Source: Candidatus Woesearchaeota archaeon (lineage in GTDB: Archaea; Nanobdellota; Nanobdellia; Woesearchaeales; GW2011-AR4). From it: a DNA stretch of 12,731 nucleotides. Each line of letters opens with the position of its first letter. Position 1 is the stretch's first letter. The notes under the pieces were generated by a model. The model had not been told where the DNA came from and searched no databases. It saw only the letters and a list, made by a program, of their open reading frames with translations. The stretch lies in NCBI GenBank assembly GCA_016185915.1, contig JACPMP010000141.1, positions 1 through 12,731 of the forward strand. Direction: 5' to 3'. The position numbers were made by a program, and so were the translations under genes. This document shows, in pieces, positions 5,957 to 12,472 of the stretch.

Positions 5957-6394
5957 ATGATTACGCACCCAAAAACCGCAAACTATAAAAATAAGGAAGA
6001 AAATATTGCTTTAAGTGGTGATAGTATGGTTAAAAAAAGAGGTAAAAGAGTGAGAAAAACACTTGAAAGTGCTGTTAAATCCAATTCTAAAAAGCCCTTG
6101 CAGTCAGTTGAAGTAATCATAAGAAAAAAGGTTCTCGGAGAGGCTCCTGAAGAGCATCATTTTGTTGTTGCAGATGGAAGAAAAGTGAAGAACATCATTG
6201 AATTGGCAGACGCTCTTGAAACAATGAGTGAAGAGATATTCAGGCATCATGCCAATGAATTCAAGAATGACTTTGCCTCTTGGGTCAAGGATGTTTTTTA
6301 TGACCATAGCTTGGCAGAGGACATATCCAGGGCTAAAAATAGACTTGAAACACAAATAGCAGTATTGCGAAGATTAGTTAAGGAATTAATGTAG
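5957..6394 (+). CDS. DUF5752-like protein, first of a tandem pair
   Basis: 145 residues as called. Residues about 66-122 form the recognisable domain: HHFVVADGRKVKNIIELADAL, then HHANEFKNDFASWVKDVF. The pattern (F-x-V-x-[DN]-G, E-L-x-x-A-L, F-x-H-H, N-D-F-x-x-W) fits DUF5752, a family of unknown function seen in archaea and bacteria. It is followed by a C-terminal helix rich in Arg and Leu. Residues 24-45 are very basic (MVKKRGKRVRK), which would suit nucleic-acid contact. A second possible start is the ATG at 6026, preceded by GGTGAT (6016-6021), which would remove 23 poorly conserved-looking residues. The next gene encodes a shorter paralogue 9 nt downstream, so this is an operon of duplicated genes. 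Function unknown. Confidence 0.75.
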   Translation: MITHPKTANYKNKEENIALSGDSMVKKRGKRVRKTLESAVKSNSKKPLQSVEVIIRKKVLGEAPEEHHFVVADGRKVKNIIELADALETMSEEIFRHHANEFKNDFASWVKDVFYDHSLAEDISRAKNRLETQIAVLRRLVKELM

Positions 6395-6403
6395 GTGATG
6401 TAA

Positions 6404-6703
6404 ATGGTGACTAAAGACGAAGCAAAAAGATACTTATGTAACGCTGCTCCTGAGCAATGCTTTTGGGTCAATAATGGGCCTATATTAAAAAATCTGGATG
6501 AATTAGCAAATGCATTGCCAGAGATAAGTGATGAAGCCTTTCATCATCACGTAAACAGTGAGAAGAATGACTTTGGCAAGTGGGTAAGCGAGGTTATTGG
6601 CGACCAAAAGCTAGCAAACGACTTATTAAACTCGAAAAACAAGGAATCTGTTTTAAAGAAGATAAGAAATAGGCTGAATTCTCTAAAAAAGAAGGCAGGA
6701 TAG
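6404..6703 (+). CDS. DUF5752-like protein, second of a tandem pair
   Basis: 99 residues, a paralogue of the preceding gene: CFWVNNGPILKNLDELANAL aligns with the FVVADGRKVKNIIELADAL segment. Residues 46-68 (FHHHVNSEKNDFGKWVSEVI) align with FRHHANEFKNDFASWVKDVF. It lacks the basic N-terminal extension of its neighbour and ends in a Lys/Arg/Asn-rich helix. GGTGATG (6394-6400), overlapping the upstream stop, is its ribosome binding site, 3 nt before the ATG. The pair probably arose by tandem duplication and may form a heteromer (inference). Function unknown. Confidence 0.75.
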   Translation: MVTKDEAKRYLCNAAPEQCFWVNNGPILKNLDELANALPEISDEAFHHHVNSEKNDFGKWVSEVIGDQKLANDLLNSKNKESVLKKIRNRLNSLKKKAG

Positions 6704-6776
6704 AATTTTTATATGTAATCTTCAGCTCATGAAAGTTAGTAAAAGACATTGATTCTTGGACACTTTTTATCTAATA

Positions 6777-6996
6777 ATTCAATCCGTGCCTTCGGCAAAA
6801 GCTTGTGCTCGAGTGACATGTGAGCGAGTGGCTCTCACGAGCTCACTCGCATGTCGGGCGTTTTCTTGCCATATCACTCGGGCTCACCTATTTATTCATT
6901 ATTTTTAATTTAATGAATAAATTCGAGCGAAATTTTAGTGGCAATCAAAATTTCGCCGAGACTAATTTTTGTCGCATCAAAGGCGACAGATTGAAT
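6777..6996. repeat. Structured intergenic element, copy 2 (ATTCAATC-bounded)
   Basis: A 220-bp element homologous to 1784-1943. It begins ATTCAATCCG (6777-6786) and ends GATTGAAT (6989-6996), an 8-bp perfect terminal pair. Its first hairpin is TGCC-TTC-GGCA (6787-6797), the counterpart of GTCC-TTT-GGAC in copy 1, so the stem is kept though bases differ. Further stems are CGAGTGA/TCACTCG (6810-6816, 6874-6880) enclosing GCGAGTG/CACTCGC (6824-6830, 6844-6850); a 12-bp perfect pair ATTTATTCATTA/TAATGAATAAAT (6890-6901, 6911-6922); the shared GCGAAATTTT/AAAATTTCGC (6927-6936, 6947-6956); and TGTCGC/GCGACA (6970-6975, 6983-6988). It fills most of the 6704-7120 gap. A 60-codon ORF inside is not credible as a gene. 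Confidence 0.75.
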
Positions 6997-7037
6997 CTTT
7001 AATTTCATAATACTAAATAATTTCAAGTAAACGCAAG

Positions 7038-7047
7038 CTTTAAATAC
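7038..7047 (+). promoter_or_regulatory. TATA box of pop5 with a ~50-nt leader
   Basis: CTTTAAATAC would set transcription start near 7070, leaving a leader of about 50 nt before the ATG at 7121. The leader carries a GAGAAG...CTTCTC inverted pair (7076-7081 with about 7101-7106) and an AAAGGAG far from the start codon. Confidence 0.45.
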
Positions 7048-7120
7048 TATTAGACAATTCTAAGAATCAACAGAGAGAAGAGAAAGGAGTTATTATATTT
7101 CTTCTCATATATGTTGTGAG

Positions 7121-7489
7121 ATGGTAAAGACGAAATTAAAGCCAGTTTTACCGAGTTTAAGGGAAAAAAAGCGTTATTTAGTCTTTGAAGTTATTTCAAA
7201 AGAAAAAATAAATGAAGCTGAGCTTGTTTCAAAAGCTATATGGCACCACTCGCTGCAATTCCTTGGGCAATTAGGAGCTGCAAAAGCAGGCATAATCGTA
7301 CTCAACAATAAATGGGATCAACAGCTTCAGAGAGGCATTGTAAAAGTCAGCCACAAGCATGTTGATGCTGTAAAAGCAGCTTTAACATTTGCTGACAAAA
7401 TTAATAATGAAGAGGTTATTTTTAGAAGTATAGGCGTTTCAGGAATTTTGAAAAAAGCCGAAAGCAAATACTTAAAAACTTCAAATTAA
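7121..7489 (+). CDS. rnp2: RNase P protein component 2 (Pop5 homologue)
   Basis: A 122-residue archaeal Pop5, a protein subunit of RNase P that supports the catalytic RNA in 5' tRNA maturation. Visible family features are the opening LKPVLPSLREKKRYLVFEV, the helix FLGQLGAAKAGIIVLN, and the strand GIVKVSHKHVDAVKAAL. The near-C-terminal FRSIGVSGILKKAESKY is the typical VxRTxGVSGTLK-type ending. Length is normal. In other archaea it lies directly upstream of psmA, with Rpp30 before it; here Rpp30 is not in the window. A 427-nt gap holding hairpin element 7539-7699 and the first ~70-bp module separates it from psmA, so separate regulation is likely. Confidence 0.88.
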   Translation: MVKTKLKPVLPSLREKKRYLVFEVISKEKINEAELVSKAIWHHSLQFLGQLGAAKAGIIVLNNKWDQQLQRGIVKVSHKHVDAVKAALTFADKINNEEVIFRSIGVSGILKKAESKYLKTSN

Positions 7490-7538
7490 ACTTAAGGATT
7501 GCAAAACATTAATTTAAGAATCCATTAACGGTTAAACG

Positions 7539-7699
7539 TCAAAAACCACCCATCACAGACGGGTAGCATGAACTGGCGTAGTCCTTGAAAGCCACCCCGT
7601 ACATAGACGGTGGTTTTTGAGCGTGCTCGAAAATACACCATATTATGCAAGTACATAATACTTACGTCCATTAGTTATAAACTGATGGTGTATTTTCGA
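7539..7699. other. Double long-hairpin element between pop5 and psmA
   Basis: Two adjoining structures. The first is a 12-bp perfect stem TCAAAAACCACC / GGTGGTTTTTGA (7539-7550 with 7609-7620) enclosing 58 nt that include ACCC...GGGT and GGC...GCC pairs. The second is a 14-bp perfect stem TCGAAAATACACCA / TGGTGTATTTTCGA (7627-7640 with 7686-7699), extended by GTG/CAC across one bulged base. Its interior contains TATTATG/CATAATA (7641-7660) and a hairpin CCATTAGTT-ATA-AACTGATGG that competes with part of the outer stem. There is no coding potential. Possible natures are a structured non-coding RNA, a 5' regulatory leader of psmA, a strong intrinsic barrier to read-through, or a MITE-like insertion. 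Confidence 0.7.
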
Positions 7700-7784
7700 C
7701 ACATTAAAGAAAAATCATTAAGATAACGCAATAAAAAATATTTTAATGTTATCATTAAATTAAAAGTTTAATGGCAGGAATGTT

Positions 7785-7855
7785 TAATGCGCTGTGTAAG
7801 ATACAGAACATAAAAATAAAACAGGAATTTCACATCAATAAAAACATCACAAAAA
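7785..7855 (+). repeat. ~70-bp superoperon module, copy A (upstream of psmA)
   Basis: Begins TAATGCGCTGTGTAAGATAC. 46 nt after its first base comes CACATCAATAAAAACATCAC (7831-7850). The same two anchors with 45-46 nt between them occur upstream of rrp4, rrp41 and rrp42. It ends 62 nt before the psmA ATG. Confidence 0.75.
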
Positions 7856-7916
7856 TTTCAATGAAAATAAAGTAATAAAAATAATTAAAAAATAATAAAC
7901 ACGAGGTGTCACAAAT

Positions 7917-8669
7917 ATGCAACAACCAATGCCGCATCAGTTGATGGGATATGACAGGGCAATAACAATGTTCAGCCCTGATGGAAGACTATTGCAAGTT
8001 GAATATGCTAAAAAAACAGTAAGGCAGGGCTCAACAGCGATTGGAATGGTCTGCTCAGATGGAGTTTTATTAGTGGCAGACAAAAGAGTGGTTGATTCCT
8101 TGATTGTGCCGGAATCTGTTGAAAAGATATGGCAGATTGATGAGCACATAGGCGCTACTGCTTCTGGCATTTTAAGCGATGCAAGGGTTCTTATTGACAG
8201 GGCGCAATTAAGAGCGCAGCAAAACAGGGTAACTTATGACTCACAGATAGATACATTGACGATTGTAAAGGACATTTGCGAATTAAAACAGCTATGCACT
8301 CAAAGCGGCGGCTTAAGGCCATTTGGAGTATCCGTATTAGTAGCAGGCATTGATGACCACACGCCGAGATTATTTGAAACTGACCCAATAGGAATTTATT
8401 TTCAGTACAGGGCAACAGCAATTGGCGAAGGCGAAGTTGAAGTAGAGGAAATCCTGCACAACGAATACAAGCCAAATCTGACAATAGAAGATGGTTTGAG
8501 GCTGTCACTAAAGTCCTTAAAAAGAGTTTTGGGAGAAAACTTCAATGTCGAAAGAATTGACGCCGCATATATCAATATAGCAGAGAAAAAATTTAGAAGA
8601 ATAATAAAATCAAGAATAGAAAAAACAGCATCAGAGCTGAAAGAAGAGAAAAAACCAGCTAAGAAATAA
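7917..8669 (+). CDS. psmA: 20S proteasome alpha subunit
   Basis: A 250-residue alpha subunit of the archaeal 20S proteasome. It forms the outer heptameric ring that gates substrate entry and docks the AAA+ unfoldase; it has no catalytic threonine. The N-terminal gate and H0 segment, GYDRAITMFSPDGRLLQVEYA (residues about 8-28), is the diagnostic alpha signature. It is followed by the Ntn-hydrolase fold with STAIGMVCSDGVLLVADKR. The tail is Lys/Glu rich (KEEKKPAKK). The ATG at 7917 follows GAGGTG (7903-7908). It is followed by SBDS after 11 nt, so the two are co-transcribed. The beta subunit is not in the window. Upstream lie repeat module A and a large hairpin element. Confidence 0.96.
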   Translation: MQQPMPHQLMGYDRAITMFSPDGRLLQVEYAKKTVRQGSTAIGMVCSDGVLLVADKRVVDSLIVPESVEKIWQIDEHIGATASGILSDARVLIDRAQLRAQQNRVTYDSQIDTLTIVKDICELKQLCTQSGGLRPFGVSVLVAGIDDHTPRLFETDPIGIYFQYRATAIGEGEVEVEEILHNEYKPNLTIEDGLRLSLKSLKRVLGENFNVERIDAAYINIAEKKFRRIIKSRIEKTASELKEEKKPAKK

Positions 8670-8680
8670 TGTGAGAGACG

Positions 8681-9382
8681 ATGGTTACAGTCGATCAAGC
8701 TATAATCGCAAGATTAAAAATTCATGAGCAAAATTTTGAGATACTTGTTGATTGCAATAATGCTCTTGCATTGAGAGAAGGCAAAAGCATTGATATGCGC
8801 GACATTCTTGCAGCTATGAAAGTTTTTTCTGACGCTAAAAAAGGCTTGGAGGCATCTGAAACTGCAATGAAGCAGATTTTTGGAACAAATGATGTTGAGG
8901 AGATAGCAAAAACAATTATACAGAAAGGAGAAATACAGTTAACTCAAGACTATAGAGAAAAATTAAGGGAAGAGAAAAGAAAGCAGGTTATCACAATAAT
9001 ACACAGAAACGGAGTTGACCCTAAAACTCATCTGCCGCATCCGCCACAAAGAATTGAAAATGCATTTGTAGAGGCGAAGTTTCATATTGATGAATTTAAG
9101 CCAGTGCAGGAGCAGGTTCATGAGGCGTTGAAGAAGCTGAGGCCAATACTTCCAATAAAGTTTGAGGTCAAGGAGATTGCAATCAAAATCCCACCAGAGT
9201 TTGCGCCGAAATGCTACTCTACCGTGAAATCGTTTAGCACAATCTTAAGAGAAGAGTGGCAGACAAACGGTTACTGGGTCGCTGTTGTCGAATTGCCTGG
9301 CGGCATGGAAAATGATTTTTATGATAAGCTGAATAAGATATGCCATGGGAATGTTGAGAGCAAGATATTGAAAGTAAAGTGA
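8681..9382 (+). CDS. sbds: SBDS ribosome maturation protein
   Basis: The archaeal orthologue of the Shwachman-Bodian-Diamond syndrome protein, 233 residues. In eukaryotes it works with EFL1 to release eIF6 from the large ribosomal subunit; a role in subunit maturation is expected here. Three domains are visible. The N-terminal FYSH domain is at about 1-90 (FEILVDCNNALALREGKSID). The central helical domain is at about 95-165 (ITIIHRNGVDPKTHLPHPPQRIENAF). The C-terminal ferredoxin-like domain is at about 167-233 (PIKFEVKEIAIKIPPEFAPK, ending GWVAVVELPGG-like GYWVAVVELPGG). Length is typical. It is 11 nt downstream of psmA, the usual archaeal order. A 305-nt spacer follows before rrp4. Confidence 0.95.
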   Translation: MVTVDQAIIARLKIHEQNFEILVDCNNALALREGKSIDMRDILAAMKVFSDAKKGLEASETAMKQIFGTNDVEEIAKTIIQKGEIQLTQDYREKLREEKRKQVITIIHRNGVDPKTHLPHPPQRIENAFVEAKFHIDEFKPVQEQVHEALKKLRPILPIKFEVKEIAIKIPPEFAPKCYSTVKSFSTILREEWQTNGYWVAVVELPGGMENDFYDKLNKICHGNVESKILKVK

Positions 9383-9415
9383 TGGAAAATGGCAATAAAT
9401 AAAAATTAATTCAAT

Positions 9416-9508
9416 GAAAAAATCCAATAGGACTAATTTAAAATCAAAAATGAGAAATCATTAACTAAAAATAAAATCATAAGATTACAATAACGAAAAA
9501 ATCCAATA
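9416..9508 (+). repeat. Direct repeat pair in the SBDS-rrp4 spacer
   Basis: GAAAAAATCCAATA occurs at 9416-9429 and 9495-9508, 79 nt apart. Between them CATTAACTAAAAATA (9459-9473) recurs exactly at 11385-11399 in the rrp41-rrp42 spacer. The 9383-9687 gap otherwise contains module B and A-rich sequence with no ORF. Confidence 0.5.
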
Positions 9509-9571
9509 AAAACAATCAAAATTAAAAATAAACATAATAAAAAACTTTCATAATTTTTTAAAAATAAAAAT

Positions 9572-9640
9572 TAATGTGTGGTGTAAGATAAAAAACATAA
9601 CATAATGCATTAAATTCACATTAACAACAACATCGAATAA
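9572..9640 (+). repeat. ~70-bp superoperon module, copy B (upstream of rrp4)
   Basis: Begins TAATGTGTGGTGTAAGATAA and has CACATTAACAACAACATCGA starting 45 nt later (9617). In this copy the ends are perfectly complementary (TTAATGTG at 9571-9578 with CACATTAA at 9617-9624), suggesting a hairpin. It ends 48 nt before the rrp4 ATG. Confidence 0.7.
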
Positions 9641-9687
9641 AAAATATTGAGAAATAAAAATAATTGAAAATCAAGGTGGGATAAAAA

Positions 9688-10380
9688 ATGTCAAAAATAA
9701 TGGTTAACGACAAAGCTATATCGGTTCCCGGCGAAACACTTGCAGTTGGGATGGATGTACTGCCCGGAATTGGGACTTACAGAGAGGGAGAAAAGATTGT
9801 TGCAAATAGGCTCGGATTGGCGATGATTGACGGCAGGACGATAAAACTAATACCCTTATCAGGAAGGTATAGTCCAAAAACAGGTGACACAATCATATGC
9901 AAGGTTATTGATGTTGGCTTTAACGGCTGGCGTCTCGACACAAATTCTGCATATTCTGCAATGCTGTCAATGAAAGATGCAACCTCTGATTTCATTGCCA
10001 GAGGGGCAAATCTAACTCAATATTATGATTTGGGAGATTACATTGTATGTAAAATTGTGAATGTCACAAGCCAGAAGTTGATTGATGTCACGATGAAGGG
10101 GCCTGGGTTAAGAAAATTAAAAGGCGGAAGAATAATTGAGGTCGATCCCAACAAAGTTCCCAGGATTATTGGGAAGCAGGGCTCAATGGTTGTGATGATT
10201 AAAGATGCTTCAAAATGCAACATTGTCGTGGGGCAAAATGGATTGATATGGATTGATGGCGAGCCGATTAATGAGCTGCTTGCAATACAAACAATAAGGA
10301 AGATAGAAAAAGAAAGCCATACAAGCGGATTGACTGACAAAATTAAGGAGTATCTGGAGAAAAATGGCAAGAAGAATTAG
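9688..10380 (+). CDS. rrp4: Exosome RNA-binding subunit Rrp4
   Basis: A 230-residue cap subunit of the archaeal exosome, which degrades or tails RNA 3' to 5'. Rrp4 trimers sit on the Rrp41-Rrp42 ring and feed RNA into the pore. The N-terminal barrel is at 1-60 (VPGETLAVGMDVLPGIGTYREG). The S1 domain is at about 65-135 (SPKTGDTIICKVIDVGFNGW). The KH-type domain is at about 148-215, with the GKQG loop in VPRIIGKQGSMVVMIKDAS. Length is normal. The ATG at 9688 follows AAGGTGGG. It is next to rrp41, as in nearly all archaea, and has repeat modules both upstream (B) and downstream (C). Confidence 0.96.
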   Translation: MSKIMVNDKAISVPGETLAVGMDVLPGIGTYREGEKIVANRLGLAMIDGRTIKLIPLSGRYSPKTGDTIICKVIDVGFNGWRLDTNSAYSAMLSMKDATSDFIARGANLTQYYDLGDYIVCKIVNVTSQKLIDVTMKGPGLRKLKGGRIIEVDPNKVPRIIGKQGSMVVMIKDASKCNIVVGQNGLIWIDGEPINELLAIQTIRKIEKESHTSGLTDKIKEYLEKNGKKN

Positions 10381-10423
10381 GAATTTTATTTTAAAAATTT
10401 AAATTATTGTTAAAAAAATAGAA

Positions 10424-10494
10424 TAATGCATTGAGAAAGAAAAAATAATATTAAAATCAACATCAATCTCACATTAAATAAAACATTACAAAAA
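10424..10494 (+). repeat. ~70-bp superoperon module, copy C (upstream of rrp41)
   Basis: Begins TAATGCATTGAGAAAGAAAA, with CACATTAAATAAAACATTAC starting 46 nt later (10470). The 14 bases AAATAGAATAATGC at its left end are identical to copy D. It ends about 43 nt before the likely rrp41 ATG. Confidence 0.75.
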
Positions 10495-10525
10495 CTGAAT
10501 TGAAAAATAAAAAAATCAATATAAG

Positions 10526-11248
10526 GTGATGATTAAAATGACTTACAAGCAAAGAATTGATGGACGCAGCTTTGATGAAACAAGGCCAATTGAAGCAGAA
10601 GTTGGAGTTATAAAAAGGGCTGACGGCTCGGCTATGTTTAAGATAGGCAATACCTGGGCTTATGCTGCTGTGTATGGACCCAGAAATCTGCATCCAAAGT
10701 TTTTACAGGACCCGCGGAAGGGAATATTAAGATGCAACTACAACATGATGCCGTTTTCAAGCTCTGGTGAGAGGGTAAGGCCAGGCGGCTCACGAAGGTC
10801 AAAAGAAATATCTTTGGTGACAGAGAAGGCGCTGCTTCCAGTTTTAAATCTTGAGGAATACCCAAACTCTGTTGTTGATGTTTTTATAGAATTGCCCCAG
10901 ACAGAGGCAGGCTCAAGATGCGCTGGCATTTGTGCAGCTTCTATGGCATTAGCTGATGCAGGGCTTGAGATGAAGGATTTAGTATGCGCTGTTTCTGTCG
11001 GGAAGGTAGCTGACAAATTATTGGTAGATTTGGATTACTCAGAAGAAAGCTATGCTGATGGGCATGTTGCTGACATTCCAATTGCAATGATGCCTGGCTC
11101 TGGGAAGATAACCTTGCTTCAGATGGACGGCGAAGTCAAAAAAGAGGAATTAATGAAGCTTCTTGAAATGGGCAAAAAGGTTCTAATCGATATTTATGAA
11201 ATACAAAAAAAGGCGCTGAAGGAAAAATATCACGAGATAGAAGCGTGA
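10526..11248 (+). CDS. rrp41: Exosome catalytic subunit Rrp41
   Basis: The active RNase PH-fold subunit of the exosome core, performing phosphorolytic 3'-5' RNA degradation. Counting from the ATG at 10538 it has 237 residues: RIDGRSFDETRPIEAEVGV at 6-24, the phosphate/RNA-contacting SRRSKEIS (Arg86, Arg87), and AGSRCAGICAASMALADAG at 124-142. The acidic active-site region is LLVDLDYSEESYADGHVADI (161-180), with Asp179 of ADIP matching the catalytic aspartate. The true start is probably the ATG at 10538, because GGTGAT (10525-10530) is its ribosome binding site; the GTG at 10526 and the ATG at 10529 lie within that site. Rrp42 is encoded downstream after a 368-nt spacer. Confidence 0.96.
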   Translation: MMIKMTYKQRIDGRSFDETRPIEAEVGVIKRADGSAMFKIGNTWAYAAVYGPRNLHPKFLQDPRKGILRCNYNMMPFSSSGERVRPGGSRRSKEISLVTEKALLPVLNLEEYPNSVVDVFIELPQTEAGSRCAGICAASMALADAGLEMKDLVCAVSVGKVADKLLVDLDYSEESYADGHVADIPIAMMPGSGKITLLQMDGEVKKEELMKLLEMGKKVLIDIYEIQKKALKEKYHEIEA

Positions 11249-11284
11249 TTTTTGATTGAATAAAATTTAATGGAAGAAATAGAA

Positions 11285-11352
11285 TAATGCTATGAAAGAC
11301 AAAAATAATATCAAAAATGAAATCAAATTCACATCAATAAAAACATTACAAT
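11285..11352 (+). repeat. ~70-bp superoperon module, copy D (upstream of rrp42)
   Basis: Begins TAATGCTATGAAAGACAAAA and has CACATCAATAAAAACATTAC starting 45 nt later (11330). Right after it lies an AATAGC/GCTATT pair (11350-11355, 11376-11381). The distance to the rrp42 ATG is about 265 nt because a large hairpin element lies in between; in the other three copies it is 43-62 nt. Confidence 0.75.
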
Positions 11353-11420
11353 AGCCAATATTGAATAATCCATTAGCTATTGAACATTAACTAAAAATAT
11401 TCAAAAATAAAATATACTCA

Positions 11421-11587
11421 GCCACAAAAATTATTAGTAATAGTTGTGGCTTCGTATAGCAAACGCAGTAAATTTTCGTAATATAAAGTGCGTTTGCTAT
11501 ATTAGAACGAACTAAACAATTGTTCCGAGTTACTACGAGGAACTTAGGAACGTAGTGACTATAATTTATGGATATTTAGTTCGTTCT
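11421..11587. other. Triple long-hairpin element between rrp41 and rrp42
   Basis: Three consecutive structures made of perfect stems: GCCACAA/TTGTGGC (11421-11427, 11444-11450); TATAGCAAACGCA/TGCGTTTGCTATA (13 bp, 11455-11467 with 11489-11501); and AGAACGAACTAAA/TTTAGTTCGTTCT (13 bp, 11504-11516 with 11575-11587). The last encloses AGTTACTACG/CGTAGTGACT (11528-11537, 11551-11560, one G-T pair) and a GTTCC...GGAAC alternative with the direct repeat AGGAACTTAGGAAC. There is no coding potential. It lies between repeat module D and the rrp42 ribosome binding site, looking like an insertion into the standard spacer. It could be a structured RNA, regulatory leader or mobile remnant. Confidence 0.7.
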
Positions 11588-11616
11588 CTATAATCAAATT
11601 ATGAGGGTGATGGGAA

Positions 11617-12390
11617 ATGTACAGAGAACTGAGAAGTCACATTATAAGTCTATTGAATGCTGGGACACGGCTTGATGGAAGGAAGCCAACAGAATACAGA
11701 AAACCGATAGAAGTAGAATATGGAACATTAAAGACGGCAGAGGGCTCTGCAAGAGTACGGATTGGTGAAACAGAGGTATTTGTTGGGGTTAAGATGGAAG
11801 TTGGCGAGCCGTATCCTGACACTCCAGATGAAGGCACAATAATTGTTGGAGCTGAATTATTGCCATTGTCAAACCCCGAATTTGAGCTTGGTCCACCGGG
11901 AATACAAGCAATAGAGCTTGCAAGAGTTGTTGACAGGGGCATAAGGGAGAGCAAAGCAATTGATTTTAAAAAATTGTGCATTGAAAAAGGAGAGAAAGTA
12001 TGGATGGTTATAATTGACATATGTCCAATAAACGATGCAGGCAACTTATTCGATGCCTCTTCGCTTGCTGCCTTGGCTGCACTGAAAGATGCAAAATATC
12101 CAAGCTTTGACGGTGAAAAGATAGATTACAAGGTGAAAACTGACAAAAAACTGTTATTGGAAAAGATGCCAATTGCTGTTACCGTTGTTAAGATAGGCGA
12201 CAAATTCATTGTTGACCCTGACACAGAGGAAGAAAAGGCAATTGATTCAAGGCTTACAGTCTCCTCAATAGAAGACGGCACTTTATGCGCACTGCAAAAA
12301 GGCGGTGATTTTCCATTGACAGTTGAAGAGATAGACAAGATGCTCGATATTGGGATTGAAAAGGGGAAGGAATTAAGAAAGCGGTTGTGA
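11617..12390 (+). CDS. rrp42: Exosome non-catalytic subunit Rrp42
   Basis: A 257-residue RNase PH-fold subunit that pairs with Rrp41 in the hexameric exosome ring. It is catalytically inactive but needed for RNA binding and assembly. Typical features are RLDGRKPTEYRKPIEVEYGTL (about 18-38), VGVKMEVGEPYPDTPDEGTI (about 51-70), ELGPPGIQAIELARVVDRGIRES (about 88-110), and WMVIIDICPINDAGNLFDAS. Length is normal for archaeal Rrp42. The ATG at 11617 follows GGTGAT (11606-11611). In many archaea L37Ae follows; here a toxin-antitoxin pair does. Confidence 0.96.
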   Translation: MYRELRSHIISLLNAGTRLDGRKPTEYRKPIEVEYGTLKTAEGSARVRIGETEVFVGVKMEVGEPYPDTPDEGTIIVGAELLPLSNPEFELGPPGIQAIELARVVDRGIRESKAIDFKKLCIEKGEKVWMVIIDICPINDAGNLFDASSLAALAALKDAKYPSFDGEKIDYKVKTDKKLLLEKMPIAVTVVKIGDKFIVDPDTEEEKAIDSRLTVSSIEDGTLCALQKGGDFPLTVEEIDKMLDIGIEKGKELRKRL

Positions 12391-12431
12391 GATTTATTTA
12401 TGTTTGATTAAAAAATTAATTCTTCGTAACA

Positions 12432-12459
12432 TTTAAATATAACCTATAGCTACCTATAG
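12432..12459 (+). promoter_or_regulatory. TATA box and tandem ACCTATAG operator-like sites
   Basis: TTTAAATAT (12432-12440) is a TATA box. Directly after it ACCTATAG occurs twice, at 12442-12449 and 12452-12459, exactly 10 bp apart (one helical turn), each containing the palindrome CTATAG. The copies lie between the TATA box and the expected start site near 12460. This placement suits autorepression by the antitoxin (inference). Confidence 0.5.
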
Positions 12460-12472
12460 ATAAGATGCCAAG

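Noticed and set aside
6820..7002. 60-codon plus-strand ORF in the pop5 upstream spacer
   Set aside because: It lies wholly inside the hairpin element 6777-6996; its residues simply reflect the inverted repeats and no ribosome binding site or family match is seen.
7539..7620. Possible tRNA or CRISPR repeat
   Set aside because: No cloverleaf with a TTC-arm or acceptor pairing fits, and the repeated words are inverted rather than regularly spaced direct repeats with unique spacers.
9383..9570. Hidden small gene between SBDS and rrp4
   Set aside because: The stretch is A-rich with frequent stops in all plus frames and no convincing start or ribosome binding site; only short repeats are visible.
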